A DNA stretch of 41,959 bases from Halobacteriales archaeon QS_1_68_17 (GCA_003021105.1 PXRG01000009.1:7081-49039); one strand, 5' to 3'. Shown: positions 8,001 to 15,787, counted from the first letter of the stretch. Notes: generated from the letters alone by a model not told the origin. Numbers and translations are program-made.

Positions 8001-8309
8001 TCAGGCGTCCCCGGCATCACCGGCGTCCCCGGCGTCCTCGATGTCAGGCCGGACGCGGAACCGGTTGTAGCCGCCGTGCGAGAGATCGAGCGAACCGAGC
8101 CACCAGTTCCAGCGTTCGACAAGCGAGTAGTCGTCCGGGGCGTCCGCGAGGTTCGAGACGACGAACTCGGGGGTGAGTTCGACCCCGAGGTCCTCGGTGA
8201 GCAATCCGGCGTCGGCCAGGTCGCGGGCCTGCCTGGCCACGACGCTCCGGGCCCGGTCGGAGCCGTCGAACGACGATTCGAGGGCCGCTTCGAGGGGAGC
8301 CTTGTCCAC
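8001..8309 (-). CDS. Hypothetical protein with GDA-repeat tail
   Basis: A 102-residue protein starting at GTG 8307-8309 (VDKAPLEAALESSFDGSDRA). The body suggests two helices and a Trp-rich strand (VERWNWWLGSLDLSHGGYNR). The C-terminus ends in a short EDAGDAGDAGDA repeat encoded by a 9-bp DNA repeat. The longer open frame to 8450 overlaps the promoter and start of rps6e and is not credible. The pairing opposite rps6e suggests a conserved haloarchaeal neighbour, but I do not recognise the family. Confidence 0.65.
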   Translation of the reverse strand: MDKAPLEAALESSFDGSDRARSVVARQARDLADAGLLTEDLGVELTPEFVVSNLADAPDDYSLVERWNWWLGSLDLSHGGYNRFRVRPDIEDAGDAGDAGDA

Positions 8310-8373
8310 GCCGGACGGAAGGAGCGGAAGTATTTGACCGTCCCGATTCCGTCCGCGAAGGCGGTTCGACGGG

Positions 8374-8383
8374 CTTTTTATTC
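8374..8383 (+). promoter_or_regulatory. TATA-box-like promoter of rps6e
   Basis: A TTTTTA-TTC stretch lies 21-30 bp before the ATG at 8404, the spacing expected for a short-leader haloarchaeal transcript. It stands out as AT-rich in a very GC-rich background. Confidence 0.6.
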
Positions 8384-8403
8384 GCGGCCGATTTCCCACG
8401 CCC

Positions 8404-8796
8404 ATGGCAGATTTCACCGTCGCGGTCGCCGACCCCGAGACCGGCGACACCTACCAGCGCGAGGTCGACGGACAGGACGCAAACCGCTTCGTCGGGAAGG
8501 AGATCGGCGACGAGGTCGACGGGAGCGCCGTCGGACTCGACGGGTACACGCTCGAACTCACGGGGGGATCCGACGCCGCCGGCCGACCGATGCGCGGGGA
8601 CGTCCGCGGGGCGGACCTGAAGGCGATCCTGACGACCGGCGGGACCGGCTACAACCCCACCCGCGAGGGCGAGCGCAGGCGCGTCACGGTCCGGGGCCGC
8701 GAGGTCGGCGACGAGATCCAGCAGATCAACGCCAGGATCGTCGGCCGGGGGAGCGAGTCGATCGCCGACCTGTTCGGCGAGAGCGACGACGAGTAA
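8404..8796 (+). CDS. rps6e: 30S ribosomal protein S6e
   Basis: A 130-residue protein matching archaeal S6e in length and sequence. It opens [20 protein letters not shown]; it has [12 protein letters not shown] and the glycine-rich core [20 protein letters not shown]. The conserved basic stretch [26 protein letters not shown] and an acidic tail follow. It is part of the small ribosomal subunit in the cytoplasm. The downstream gene starts one base after its stop, so the two are very likely co-transcribed. Confidence 0.96.
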   Translation: MADFTVAVADPETGDTYQREVDGQDANRFVGKEIGDEVDGSAVGLDGYTLELTGGSDAAGRPMRGDVRGADLKAILTTGGTGYNPTREGERRRVTVRGREVGDEIQQINARIVGRGSESIADLFGESDDE

Positions 8797-8797
8797 C

Positions 8798-9226
8798 GTG
8801 CCCGACCGCGTGCCGAGCGACCACGACGCCGTCGAGACCGTCCGCGCGCCGCTCTCGCGTGCCGGCTCCACCCGGCGGCCGCGGATCGAACTCCCCGAGG
8901 GGACCGCCCCCGCCGGTGAGGTCGTCCGGGTCGTCCTCGGGGGCGAGGAGTACCACGCGAGAATCGAGCGCGCGCTCGACGGCGGGACCGAGATCCGCGG
9001 CGCGTACGACAACGCGCGGCTGGCCCGGGTGCCCGGGGACGGCGAGAACCGCCTCCCGGCGTGGGTCGAGACCGCCGGCGTGACCGTCGGCAACTCCGTG
9101 CTCGTGGACGTGGTCGTCGAGGATTTCAAGTACGGCGTCCGCGCCCCGGGCGAACGGGTCGTCTACACCGCCACCGAACCGCTGACCGACGGTCTCGCCG
9201 ACATCGCCCGCGACCTCGACGGGTGA
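8798..9226 (+). CDS. Conserved haloarchaeal protein downstream of rps6e
   Basis: A 142-residue protein starting at GTG 8798, one base after the S6e stop. It is soluble, acidic and strand-rich: TAPAGEVVRVVLGGEEYHARIE, IRGAYDNARLARVPGDGENR, WVETAGVTVGNSVLVDVV and FKYGVRAPGERVVYTATE. I believe it belongs to one of the haloarchaea-specific domains of unknown function found next to rps6e, but I cannot verify the family number. No catalytic motif or metal site is visible. Co-transcription with a ribosomal gene hints at a translation-related or housekeeping role (inference). Confidence 0.75.
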   Translation: MPDRVPSDHDAVETVRAPLSRAGSTRRPRIELPEGTAPAGEVVRVVLGGEEYHARIERALDGGTEIRGAYDNARLARVPGDGENRLPAWVETAGVTVGNSVLVDVVVEDFKYGVRAPGERVVYTATEPLTDGLADIARDLDG

Positions 9227-9286
9227 GAACGACCGGGGTCGCCGGCAACAGGCCACTGATCCCCGGTCCGCGTTTCCCGGAGCGAG

Positions 9287-9571
9287 TCAGAGCAGCGACT
9301 TCACGATGTCCTTCGTCGTTCCGAGAATGCCGGGACCCGGGCCGCTGCCGGCGTTACTCGGCGGGACCCCGGCCAGGCACACGTCGAACTTGTCGACGAA
9401 CGGGACCGCGTCGGCGATCTGTCCGCACGGTCCGTCGTCGTCGGGTGCCGGAACCGTTATCTGCGCGACAGCAGACCCCGACGCCCCGACTGTGCCGGCG
9501 AGAACGACCAGCACAGCCAAGAGACACCTCGCGGTACTGTACGTCCTCCTGGAACGAGTCGCTCCTGTCAT
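9287..9571 (-). CDS. Small secreted protein with Sec signal peptide
   Basis: A 94-residue protein. Residues 1-36 form a signal peptide: a basic start (TGATRSRRTYS), a hydrophobic core CLLAVLVVLAGTVGASG and an AVA cleavage box. The mature part of about 58 residues contains two cysteines (GPCGQIAD and FDVCLAG) that could form a disulfide, and a Gly/Pro-rich end. No lipobox is present. An AT-rich promoter-like zone lies upstream at 9660-9690. I do not recognise a family; with the gene beside decayed sequence, its conservation is uncertain. Confidence 0.55.
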   Translation of the reverse strand: MTGATRSRRTYSTARCLLAVLVVLAGTVGASGSAVAQITVPAPDDDGPCGQIADAVPFVDKFDVCLAGVPPSNAGSGPGPGILGTTKDIVKSLL

Positions 9572-9654
9572 TGTTGTACTGCTACCAGTGCCGGAGCAAC
9601 CGCCGCACCGGCGGTGTGTAAACTGTCACCCCACCGTGTCGACGTGCTCCACGC

Positions 9655-9712
9655 GATACTTGCAGTTAATAAATAATAAAACTAATTCATTGGGTAGATA
9701 ACTCTATTTCAC
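9655..9712. other. AT-rich intergenic block at a gene-truncation point
   Basis: The block contains ttaataaataataaaacta and tgggtagataactctattt. It is strikingly AT-rich compared with its surroundings. It may supply the promoter of the leftward secreted protein at 9571 and it overlaps the end of the truncated HEAT frame (stop at 9687-9689). It could mark the breakpoint of a rearrangement. Confidence 0.5.
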
Positions 9713-9944
9713 CGGACACCGGAATTCGGCACCGAAGCGACGAGCGGCAGGGCCACGTGTTCCCCGTCGGAAGACCGTCCGGCCGCGCTACAGGACCGAC
9801 GACCCGGTCGCGGTCGCCGGACTCGAGGTCGAGACCGCCGATGATCTCCGCGGCGCGGGCCCGGATGGCAGGGTCGTCGCCGGTCCGGAGCACGCCCAGC
9901 AGGTCGTCGACGTTTTCCTCCCGTTCGAGCTGGTAGAGCGACAT
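9687..9944 (-). pseudogene. HEAT-repeat taxis protein, truncated to N-terminal repeat
   Basis: The gene begins at ATG 9942-9944, overlapping the cheR stop codon. It reads MSLYQLEREENVDDLLGVLR then RAAEIIGGLDLESGD, a typical first HEAT/PBS repeat. Full-length homologues in haloarchaeal che loci (such as OE2401F of Halobacterium, from memory) are several hundred residues with many repeats. Here sense stops near 9785 and the frame ends at 9687 after a non-repetitive tail. OE2401F was reported to interact with Che and CheF-type proteins linking CheY to the archaellum. Loss here fits the decay of the neighbouring archaellum genes. Confidence 0.65.
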
Positions 9945-10762
9945 CATCTCCTCCTGTAGACGCGGTGGCGCTTGTCGACCGGTTCGAACGCGCCGCGACA
10001 CTCGTGGGGGAGCGTCTCGGTCATGCCGATGATCAGATAGCCCCGCTCCCGGAGCGACCCCTCGATGGTCTCGAAGATCGGCATCTTGTACTCGGCGTCG
10101 ATGTAGATGAGGAGGTTCCGGCACAGCACCACGTCGAACCCCGCCTTGGGCTCGCCCCGGATGAGGTCGTGGCGCTCGAAGGTAACCATCTCCCGGACCC
10201 GGTCTGTCACGCGGAACTCGTCGCCGTCGCGGTCGACGTACGCCGAGTAGTCGTCCAGCGGCGACAGCTCCGCGGCGATGTCGGTCGTCTGGGAGGTCTC
10301 GTAGCGCCCCTCGCGGGCGACGGCCAGCGCCGCCTCGCTGATGTCGGTCCCGAGAATCTCCAGCCGGCGGTCGTCGATCTCCGGGTCGTCCAGCGCCAGC
10401 ATCGCCAGCGAGTACGGCTCCCGGCCGTCGGCGCACGGGACCGACCAGCACCGGGTCCGCCCGGGACCGTCCGTGACGGTCCGGAGGACCGCCCCGATCC
10501 GGTCCCACGCCTCCGGATTCCGGAAGAAGCCGGTGACGTTGATCGACAGCGAGTCCAGCAGCGCCGCCCGCTCGTCGGGGTCGTCCGCGAGCTGGCGCTG
10601 GTACGCCCGGTAGCTGTCCGCGCCCGTCCGGCGCATTCGGGCGGTGATCCGGCGGTCGAGGTAGGCGTCGTTGTAGAAGCCGGTCTCGAAGTCCAGTTCC
10701 GACTGGACGTACGACAGCAGGCGGTCGAACGCCCGGGGGGACTCCGTCCGGCTGTCGGTCAT
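9944..10762 (-). CDS. cheR: CheR chemoreceptor glutamate methyltransferase
   Basis: A 272-residue SAM-dependent O-methyltransferase that methylates glutamates on transducer proteins (MCPs) in chemotaxis and phototaxis adaptation. The N-terminal helical domain (about 1-75) contains RRITARMRRTGADSYRAY. The methyltransferase domain shows INVTGFFRNPEAWD, the CADGREPYSLAM motif (in place of the usual GCSTGEEPYS), EILGTDISEAAL, and FDVVLCRNLLIYI near the end. The start ATG at 10760-10762 overlaps the cheA stop by four bases (ATGA), indicating translational coupling. It counteracts CheB. Intact in length and motifs. Confidence 0.95.
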   Translation of the reverse strand: MTDSRTESPRAFDRLLSYVQSELDFETGFYNDAYLDRRITARMRRTGADSYRAYQRQLADDPDERAALLDSLSINVTGFFRNPEAWDRIGAVLRTVTDGPGRTRCWSVPCADGREPYSLAMLALDDPEIDDRRLEILGTDISEAALAVAREGRYETSQTTDIAAELSPLDDYSAYVDRDGDEFRVTDRVREMVTFERHDLIRGEPKAGFDVVLCRNLLIYIDAEYKMPIFETIEGSLRERGYLIIGMTETLPHECRGAFEPVDKRHRVYRRR

Positions 10763-12675
10763 AGGGTCACCACGTCGAGGATGTGGATGATGTTGCCGTC
10801 CCCGAGGACGGCGGTGCCGCTCAGCCCCTTGGTGCCGCTGAGGATGCCCTCGAGGGGCTTCACGACGACCTCCTCCTGGGTGTTGACCTCGTCGCAGGCC
10901 AGCGCGACCTTCCGCTCGGACTCCCGGATGCGCACGAGCATGCCGTCGCCGTTCGTCCGGGCGTCGGGCACGTCGAACGCCTCCGCGAGGTCGATGATGG
11001 GGTAGATGTCGCCGTCGTGTTCGATGACCGTCCGGCCGTCGACGGTCTTGACGCCGTTCTTCCGGCTGATCTCGTCGACGTTTTTCAGCGGGACGCCGTA
11101 CTGCTCGTCGCCGACCTTGACGAAAAGCACCCGCACGATCGCCATCGTCACCGGCAACCGCAGGGAGACCGTCGTCCCCTCGCCCGGCGTGCTGTCGACG
11201 CTGACCAAGCCGTCAAGCTGCGTGACCGTGTCGTGGACGACGTTCATCCCGACCCCCCGCCCGCTGACGTTCGTGACCTCCTCGGTGGTCGTGAAGCCGG
11301 GGTGGAAGATCAGGTCGTACACCTCGGCGTCGTCCATCGTCTCCAGTTCCTCGGCCGACCGGACGCCCTGCGCGACCGCCTTCTCCCGGATCGCGTCGAC
11401 GTCGAGGCCGCGGCCGTCGTCCTCGACCTCGATGATCACGTGGTCGCGCTCGCGGGTCGCGCGGAGTTCGATGTGCCCTTCGCGGGGCTTGCCTTCGGCC
11501 TCGCGCTCCGCGGGCGGCTCGATGCCGTGGTCGACCGCGTTCCGGAGGATGTGCATCAGCGGGTCGCTGATCTCCGTGAGGATCGTCCGGTCGAGTTCGA
11601 TGCCCTCGCCCTCGATGGCGAAATCGACCTCCTTGTCCTGCTCGCGCGAGAGGTCCCGGACCAGCCGCGGGAACTTCCCGACGATCTTCCGGAGCGGGAT
11701 CAGCCGCATGTCCATCACCGTGTTCTGGAGGCTCGCGGTGACCTTGTCGAGTTCGTTGAGGTTCTCGGAGGCGCCATCGAGGTCGCCCTCCGCGACCGCA
11801 CGGCGGAGCTTGATGCGGCTGGTGACGAGCTGTTCGACCTGGCCGTGGAGGTCGTCGAGCTGGTCGACGTCGACCCGGACCGATTTGATCTCGTCGACCG
11901 AATCCGGGCCGCCGACCGACCCGCTGCCGCCGTCGAGGTCGGCGGTCAGGTTCGCCACCGTCGACGCGGCGATCTTCGGGGTCTCGTCGAGGCGATCCTC
12001 GACGGCGGCCGGCCCGCCGGCGTCGACCAGGAGGTCGAACCCGCCCTCGAACTCGCCGTCCTCGATGGCCGACTCGTCGGGCGCGGTCGCCACGAGGTCG
12101 AACGCCTCCCGGATCGCCTCCAGCACCAGCATGCCGTCGACGCCGGGCATGCTGCTGTCGCCGAGTTCGACGTGGGCACCGACCAGCGCGTCGTACTCGG
12201 CGGGCAGGTCCGCGTCCGCGAACGCCGACGCCTCGATGCCGGCGTCCCGGCCGGCGTCCGCGGTCTCGACCGACTCGGTCGCGTCCGCGTTCGCACTGCC
12301 GTCGTCGATCGTCGCCCTGATCTCCGCGACCATCTCGTCGGTGTCGATCGAGGACTCACCGTGGTCTTCGATCTCGCCCACGATGGCCTCGATACGGTCG
12401 ACGCCCGCGAACACCAGGTCCATGATCTCGGGCGTCACCGCCATCGACCCCTCGCGCATCTCGTCGAGCAGGTCCTCGATGGCGTGCGCGAGGTCGCTGG
12501 CGTCGTCGAACCCCATCGCGCCGAAGTTGCCCTTGAGCGTGTGGGCGGTCCGGAAGATGGCGTCCATCGCCTCGCGGTCGTCCGGATCGGATTCGAGAGC
12601 CAGCAGGGAGTTGTTCAGTTCCGTGATCGCTTCCTCGCTCTCGCGGATGAACTCGTCGAGATACTGGTCGTCCAT
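10759..12675 (-). CDS. cheA: Chemotaxis histidine kinase CheA
   Basis: A 638-residue kinase with the full domain order. The Hpt/P1 domain has phosphorylated His45 in RTAHTLKGNFGAMG. A variable P2-like acidic region spans about 105-255. The dimerisation/P3 domain is about 262-345 (VDQLDDLHGQVEQLV and MDMRLIPLRKIVGKFPRLVR). The HATPase domain has an N box HILRNAVDHG (375-384), a G1 box VEDDGRGLD (417-425) and a G2 box SGRGVGMNVV (471-480). A C-terminal CheW-like P5 domain runs from about 505 to 638. It phosphorylates CheY and CheB in response to transducers. The start ATG at 12673-12675 lies one base from the cheB stop; the longer frame upstream would overlap cheB. Confidence 0.97.
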   Translation of the reverse strand: MDDQYLDEFIRESEEAITELNNSLLALESDPDDREAMDAIFRTAHTLKGNFGAMGFDDASDLAHAIEDLLDEMREGSMAVTPEIMDLVFAGVDRIEAIVGEIEDHGESSIDTDEMVAEIRATIDDGSANADATESVETADAGRDAGIEASAFADADLPAEYDALVGAHVELGDSSMPGVDGMLVLEAIREAFDLVATAPDESAIEDGEFEGGFDLLVDAGGPAAVEDRLDETPKIAASTVANLTADLDGGSGSVGGPDSVDEIKSVRVDVDQLDDLHGQVEQLVTSRIKLRRAVAEGDLDGASENLNELDKVTASLQNTVMDMRLIPLRKIVGKFPRLVRDLSREQDKEVDFAIEGEGIELDRTILTEISDPLMHILRNAVDHGIEPPAEREAEGKPREGHIELRATRERDHVIIEVEDDGRGLDVDAIREKAVAQGVRSAEELETMDDAEVYDLIFHPGFTTTEEVTNVSGRGVGMNVVHDTVTQLDGLVSVDSTPGEGTTVSLRLPVTMAIVRVLFVKVGDEQYGVPLKNVDEISRKNGVKTVDGRTVIEHDGDIYPIIDLAEAFDVPDARTNGDGMLVRIRESERKVALACDEVNTQEEVVVKPLEGILSGTKGLSGTAVLGDGNIIHILDVVTL

Positions 12676-12676
12676 G

Positions 12677-13759
12677 TCAGGTGGCCTCCGCGATGCAGTC
12701 GAGAACGGCGTCGGGGAGCTGTTCGAGCGGCAACACCCGGTCGACACACCCCGTCTCGGCGGCGCGTCGCGGCATCCCGTAGACGGCCGACGTGGACTCG
12801 TCCTGGGCGAAGGTGTGGCCGCCGGCCTCCTTGATCGCCCTGATGCCCGCCGCGCCGTCGAATCCCATCCCGGTGAGGACGACGCCGACCAGGGGGTCGT
12901 CGACCACCTCGGCCGCCGAGCGCATCGTCACGTCGACCGAGGGGCGGACGCTGTTGACGGGTTCGTCCTCCGTGAGCCGGACGCGCAACCGGCCGCGCCG
13001 GTAGTTCGAAATCTCCATGTGCATGCCGCCGTCGGCGACGAGCCCCTGGCCGCCGCCGATCCGGCCGCCGTCGGTGGCCTCCCGGATGTCGTACTCGCAC
13101 CGGTCGTCGAGGCGTTCGGCGAACCGCCCGGTGAACGCCTCGGGCATGTGCTGGACGACGAGGACGCGCAGGTCCGCCGAACGCGGCAACGCGCCGAGGA
13201 GCCGCTCGACGACCGCCGGACCGCCGGTCGACGCGCCCACGACGAGCGTCGGGTCGTCGACGTAGCCGGCCGCGGCAGGGGCGGCCGGTGCGGCCACCTC
13301 GCTCCCGCCGGCCCCGGCCGCCGTGGAAGTGGAACCGGTCACGTCCGCCCCGGCGACCGACCGTACCATCTCGACCAGCTGGTCTTTCAGCCGCGACATC
13401 TCCATCGAAACCTCGCCGCCTGGTTTCGTGAAAAAGTCCACCGCACCCTTCTGGAGCGCCTCGAAGGTGACCGACGCGCCGTCGTCCGTGTGGGCGCTCA
13501 GCATCAACACCGGCGTCGGGTGGGCCTCCATGATCCGCTCGACGGCCTCGATGCCGTCCATCCCGGGCATCTCGACGTCCATCGTCACCACGTCGGGGTC
13601 GTGTTCGGCGACGGCCTCGACGGCCTCCCCCCCGTCCCCGGCCCGGGCGACCACCTCGACGCCGCCCTCCTCCAGGATGTCCGCGATGACACTCCGCATG
13701 AAATGAGAGTCGTCCGTCACGACCGCGTGCGGGCGACGCTGTGTCGGTTCCGTTGACAT
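12677..13759 (-). CDS. cheB: CheB protein-glutamate methylesterase/deamidase
   Basis: A 360-residue two-domain protein. The receiver domain (about 9-125) has acidic Asp16/Asp17, phosphoacceptor Asp61 in VTMDVEMPGMDG and Lys112 in FFTKPGG. An Ala/Gly/Ser linker (136-166) precedes the methylesterase domain. The catalytic triad is Ser177 (VGASTGGP), His204 (VVQHMPEAFT) and Asp301 (LTGMGFDGAAG). When phosphorylated by CheA it demethylates and deamidates transducers. It is first in the leftward cheB-cheA-cheR operon. A TATA-like element around 13820-13830 is its probable promoter, facing that of cheW. Confidence 0.97.
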   Translation of the reverse strand: MSTEPTQRRPHAVVTDDSHFMRSVIADILEEGGVEVVARAGDGGEAVEAVAEHDPDVVTMDVEMPGMDGIEAVERIMEAHPTPVLMLSAHTDDGASVTFEALQKGAVDFFTKPGGEVSMEMSRLKDQLVEMVRSVAGADVTGSTSTAAGAGGSEVAAPAAPAAAGYVDDPTLVVGASTGGPAVVERLLGALPRSADLRVLVVQHMPEAFTGRFAERLDDRCEYDIREATDGGRIGGGQGLVADGGMHMEISNYRRGRLRVRLTEDEPVNSVRPSVDVTMRSAAEVVDDPLVGVVLTGMGFDGAAGIRAIKEAGGHTFAQDESTSAVYGMPRRAAETGCVDRVLPLEQLPDAVLDCIAEAT

Positions 13760-13817
13760 TGCTCTGTCGGGCCGGCCCCGGATGGCCGGCCGCCGCTACT
13801 CGAATCCAGCGAGCGGG

Positions 13818-13880
13818 CCAAAATAAAGACTCCGCCCCCGTAATCATCGCTGATATTTCGAAAGTCATATTTATACCCGC
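13818..13880. promoter_or_regulatory. Divergent promoter region between cheB and cheW
   Basis: Two TATA-like elements face away from each other. Toward cheB, 13820-13830 reads TTTATTTTGG on the minus strand. Toward cheW, 13867-13876 reads ATATTTATAC. Between them at 13846-13857 the minus strand carries TATCAGCGATG, which resembles other TATC/GATA sites in this locus. Confidence 0.55.
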
Positions 13881-13923
13881 GACTGCGCTGGGTTCGAGCA
13901 CGGACGCGGAGCCCCAGGTAGCC

Positions 13924-14340
13924 ATGGCAGCCACAGACCAGATACTCGAGTTCACGCTCGGCACCGAGCGGTACTGCATCGACATCGACTACGTGACCGA
14001 GATCGTCGACGTGGAGCAGTTGACCGAGGTGCCCAACGCTCCGCCGTACGTGGAGGGCGTGATGGACCTCCGCGGGGAGACGACGGCCATCGTCGACCCG
14101 AAGACGATCTTCGGCCTCGACGGCGACGGCGACGGCGAGCGGGTCATCGTGCTCGATCCGGGGGTCGTCACCGAGCGGGAGGCGGCGGGCTGGCTCGTCG
14201 ACGGGGTCAGACGGGTCGTCGGCATCGACGACGAGTCGGTCGATCCCGCCCCCGGCAGCGGGGAGGCCGTCCGGGGCGTCATCAAGCGCGACGGCGGGTT
14301 CGTCGTCTGGGTCAATCCACGCGTGGTCCACGCCGGCTGA
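13924..14340 (+). CDS. cheW: CheW chemotaxis coupling protein
   Basis: A 138-residue single CheW domain starting at ATG 13924 (MAATDQILEFTLGTERYCID). Further family blocks are VTEIVDVEQLTEVPNAPPYV, EGVMDLRGETTAIVDPKTIF and WLVDGVRRVVGID. It is an SH3-like adaptor linking transducers to CheA at the membrane. The stop codon TGA (14338-14340) is immediately followed by a 109-bp inverted-repeat element whose first bases add a second in-frame stop (TAG). The promoter faces the cheB operon. Confidence 0.96.
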   Translation: MAATDQILEFTLGTERYCIDIDYVTEIVDVEQLTEVPNAPPYVEGVMDLRGETTAIVDPKTIFGLDGDGDGERVIVLDPGVVTEREAAGWLVDGVRRVVGIDDESVDPAPGSGEAVRGVIKRDGGFVVWVNPRVVHAG

Positions 14341-14449
14341 TAGTGATTGTTGCGACTCTTTACCGCCGAGAAGTCACAATTCGTGGGCTTGAGCCCGCGA
14401 ACCAACCGTTCACGTGACGTGGTTGCGAAAACAATCGCAACAATCACTA
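14341..14449 (+). mobile_element. 109-bp MITE-like element, copy 1, at the cheW stop codon
   Basis: Terminal inverted repeats TAGTGATTGTTGCGA and TCGCAACAATCACTA bound the element. TGA flanks both ends (14338-14340 and 14450-14452), consistent with a 3-bp target duplication of TNA type. The left TGA is the cheW stop codon. A second copy at 35546-35654 is the same length, differs at only four positions and is in reverse orientation. An internal palindrome (GGGCTTGAGCCC) is present here. It encodes no transposase, so it would be a non-autonomous derivative moved by an enzyme elsewhere, possibly IS5/IS1031-like (inference from the TNA target). Confidence 0.88.
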
Positions 14450-14630
14450 TGAGACGGCCGGCGATCCGCTCCCGGCCCGTTCCGGTGCCGTGGTGCGAAT
14501 GGCCGCGATCGAGCGCCGACAGTATGCGCAAGGCGGGGTCGCGCGGACGATCCGGGGACGATCCGCGGGTCCGCGTCCCGCCACGCGGGCAGGGAAAACG
14601 CTATTTGGCGGCACTCCGCAAAGACCAACG

Positions 14631-15208
14631 ATGATTGAGCTGACGGAAACGGGCATCGACGGGCTCGACTCGATTCTCAACGGCGGCATCGTGACGAACT
14701 CGACGACCCTGGTCAGCGGCAACCCCGGCGCGGGCAAGAGCATCCTCGGACTCCAGTACATCTACAACGGCGTCACGATGTTCGACGAGAAGGGGATCTA
14801 CCTCTCGTTCGAGGAAGACGAGAGCGACCTCAGGGAGGCCGCCGAGTCGATCGGGTTCGACGACTGGGCGGCGCTCGTCGAGACCGGCGACATCAAGGTC
14901 TACGACAAGCAGGTGTTGCTCCACGACTCCTCAAGCAGAACGGGCTCACGTCGCTTTTCACCAACGAGCAGGGCACCGTGATCCCCGAGACCGACGTGGG
15001 ACTGGAACACTACCTGACCGACGGGAACATCTACCTGATCCAGACGCCGACCGACACGGGCGTCAACCGCTACGTCTGGGTCGCAAAGATGCGCAAACAG
15101 GACATCGAGACCGACATCTATCCCCTGGAGATCGCCCACGACGGGATCGAGGTCCACGAGAACGCCAGCGCGTTCTCGCTGATGAGCGAGGGCGGTTCCC
15201 CCATCTGA
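14631..15208 (+). pseudogene. KaiC-like RecA-superfamily ATPase, internally deleted
   Basis: The first frame starts at ATG 14631 (MIELTETGIDGLDSILNGGI) and includes an intact Walker A (SGNPGAGKSILGLQYIYNG), then IYLSFEEDESDLREAAESIG and KVYDKQVLL. At about 14925 the sense jumps to another frame: LKQNGLTSLFTNEQGTVIPE through ATDIYP-type residues to the stop at 15208. In intact KaiC-like proteins about 60 residues, including Walker B (hhhIDSLT), separate these parts. They are missing and the remaining junction is out of frame. The product would be inactive. A TATA-like element (gctatttgg) lies about 30 bp upstream of the start. Related ATPases often occur beside archaellum or signalling genes; the role here is unknown. 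Confidence 0.8.
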
Positions 15209-15238
15209 AAATCGCCTTTCTCATTTTTTGTAATCCGC

Positions 15239-15249
15239 TATCAGCGATA
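15239..15249. promoter_or_regulatory. TATC-N3-GATA palindrome
   Basis: TATCAGCGATA lies between the KaiC-like pseudogene and the winged-helix gene at 15365. A palindromic GCGATATCGC follows at 15301-15310. Both are near the start of transcription of the regulator and resemble sites before other genes in this cluster. Confidence 0.4.
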
Positions 15250-15364
15250 TGTCGGGAGTAGCGGTCCTGAAAAGCCCGTTTTCGGGAGCAGAGAACGGGA
15301 GCGATATCGCTGGCTAATCTACCCCGTACTTTTATGAGATCACGAATTTACAATTTGATAACCG

Positions 15365-15700
15365 ATGGATTCCGCAGAGGTGCTTCGAACGCTCGGGAAC
15401 AAGTACAGCGCGGAGATTCTCGACGCGACGGACGAGCCGATGTCGGCCCAGAGCCTCAGCGAGGAACTCGGCATCCCGATTGCGACCTGCTACCGGCGGA
15501 TCGACGAACTGACCGAACACGACCTGCTCGAACTCCACGACAACGTTCTCTCGGACGACCGCCGACGCATCAAGGTGTATCGGCGGAACGTCGAGAAGGT
15601 CGACGTCGACTTCTCCGGTGAACTCGACGTGTCCATCGAGGAACGTTCGCGGGTCCGGAACAAACTCGACGAGGCGTGGCGGACGCTCTCCAAAGGGTGA
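15365..15700 (+). CDS. Winged-helix transcriptional regulator in the archaellum cluster
   Basis: A 111-residue protein beginning MDSAEVLRTLGNKYSAEILD. The helix-turn-helix spans about 28-50 (SAQSLSEELGIPIATCYRRI), followed by a wing with basic residues (DDRRRIKVYRR) and a C-terminal strand/helix ending in AWRTLSKG. It is a close paralogue of the gene at 37050-37373, sharing the IPIATCYRRI recognition helix and the C-terminal AWRTL block. A TATA-like element (acttttatg, 15328-15336) lies about 30 bp before the ATG, so the transcript is probably leaderless. Its position before a membrane protein and archaellin suggests control of that set (inference). Confidence 0.85.
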   Translation: MDSAEVLRTLGNKYSAEILDATDEPMSAQSLSEELGIPIATCYRRIDELTEHDLLELHDNVLSDDRRRIKVYRRNVEKVDVDFSGELDVSIEERSRVRNKLDEAWRTLSKG

Positions 15701-15726
15701 CGCGATGGTCGCGTTCGCGCGCTCGT

Positions 15727-15740
15727 TATCATTATAGATA
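15727..15740. promoter_or_regulatory. TATC-N6-GATA inverted repeat, site 1
   Basis: TATCATTATAGATA ends 47 bp before the ATG of the small membrane protein at 15788. It matches the spacing of sites before the archaellin (16098) and cheY (17456). Confidence 0.45.
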
Positions 15741-15787
15741 TTTTCGAAGGTGGATTTAAGAGTAGAAGCGTTCAATCGGCACACTAG

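Noticed and set aside
11006-13756. A 916-codon open frame on the plus strand opposite cheA and cheB (and similar long frames opposite many genes)
   Set aside because: The translation is low-complexity Ser/Arg/Pro-rich and the opposite strand encodes complete, motif-perfect Che proteins. Long antisense frames are expected in DNA with strong third-position GC.
14347-14450. Open frame inside the 109-bp element (MLRLFTAEKSQFVGLSPRTN)
   Set aside because: The frame spans almost the whole element but has no transposase features, and it runs on into unrelated host DNA at the far end. It is better explained as part of a non-coding inverted-repeat element.
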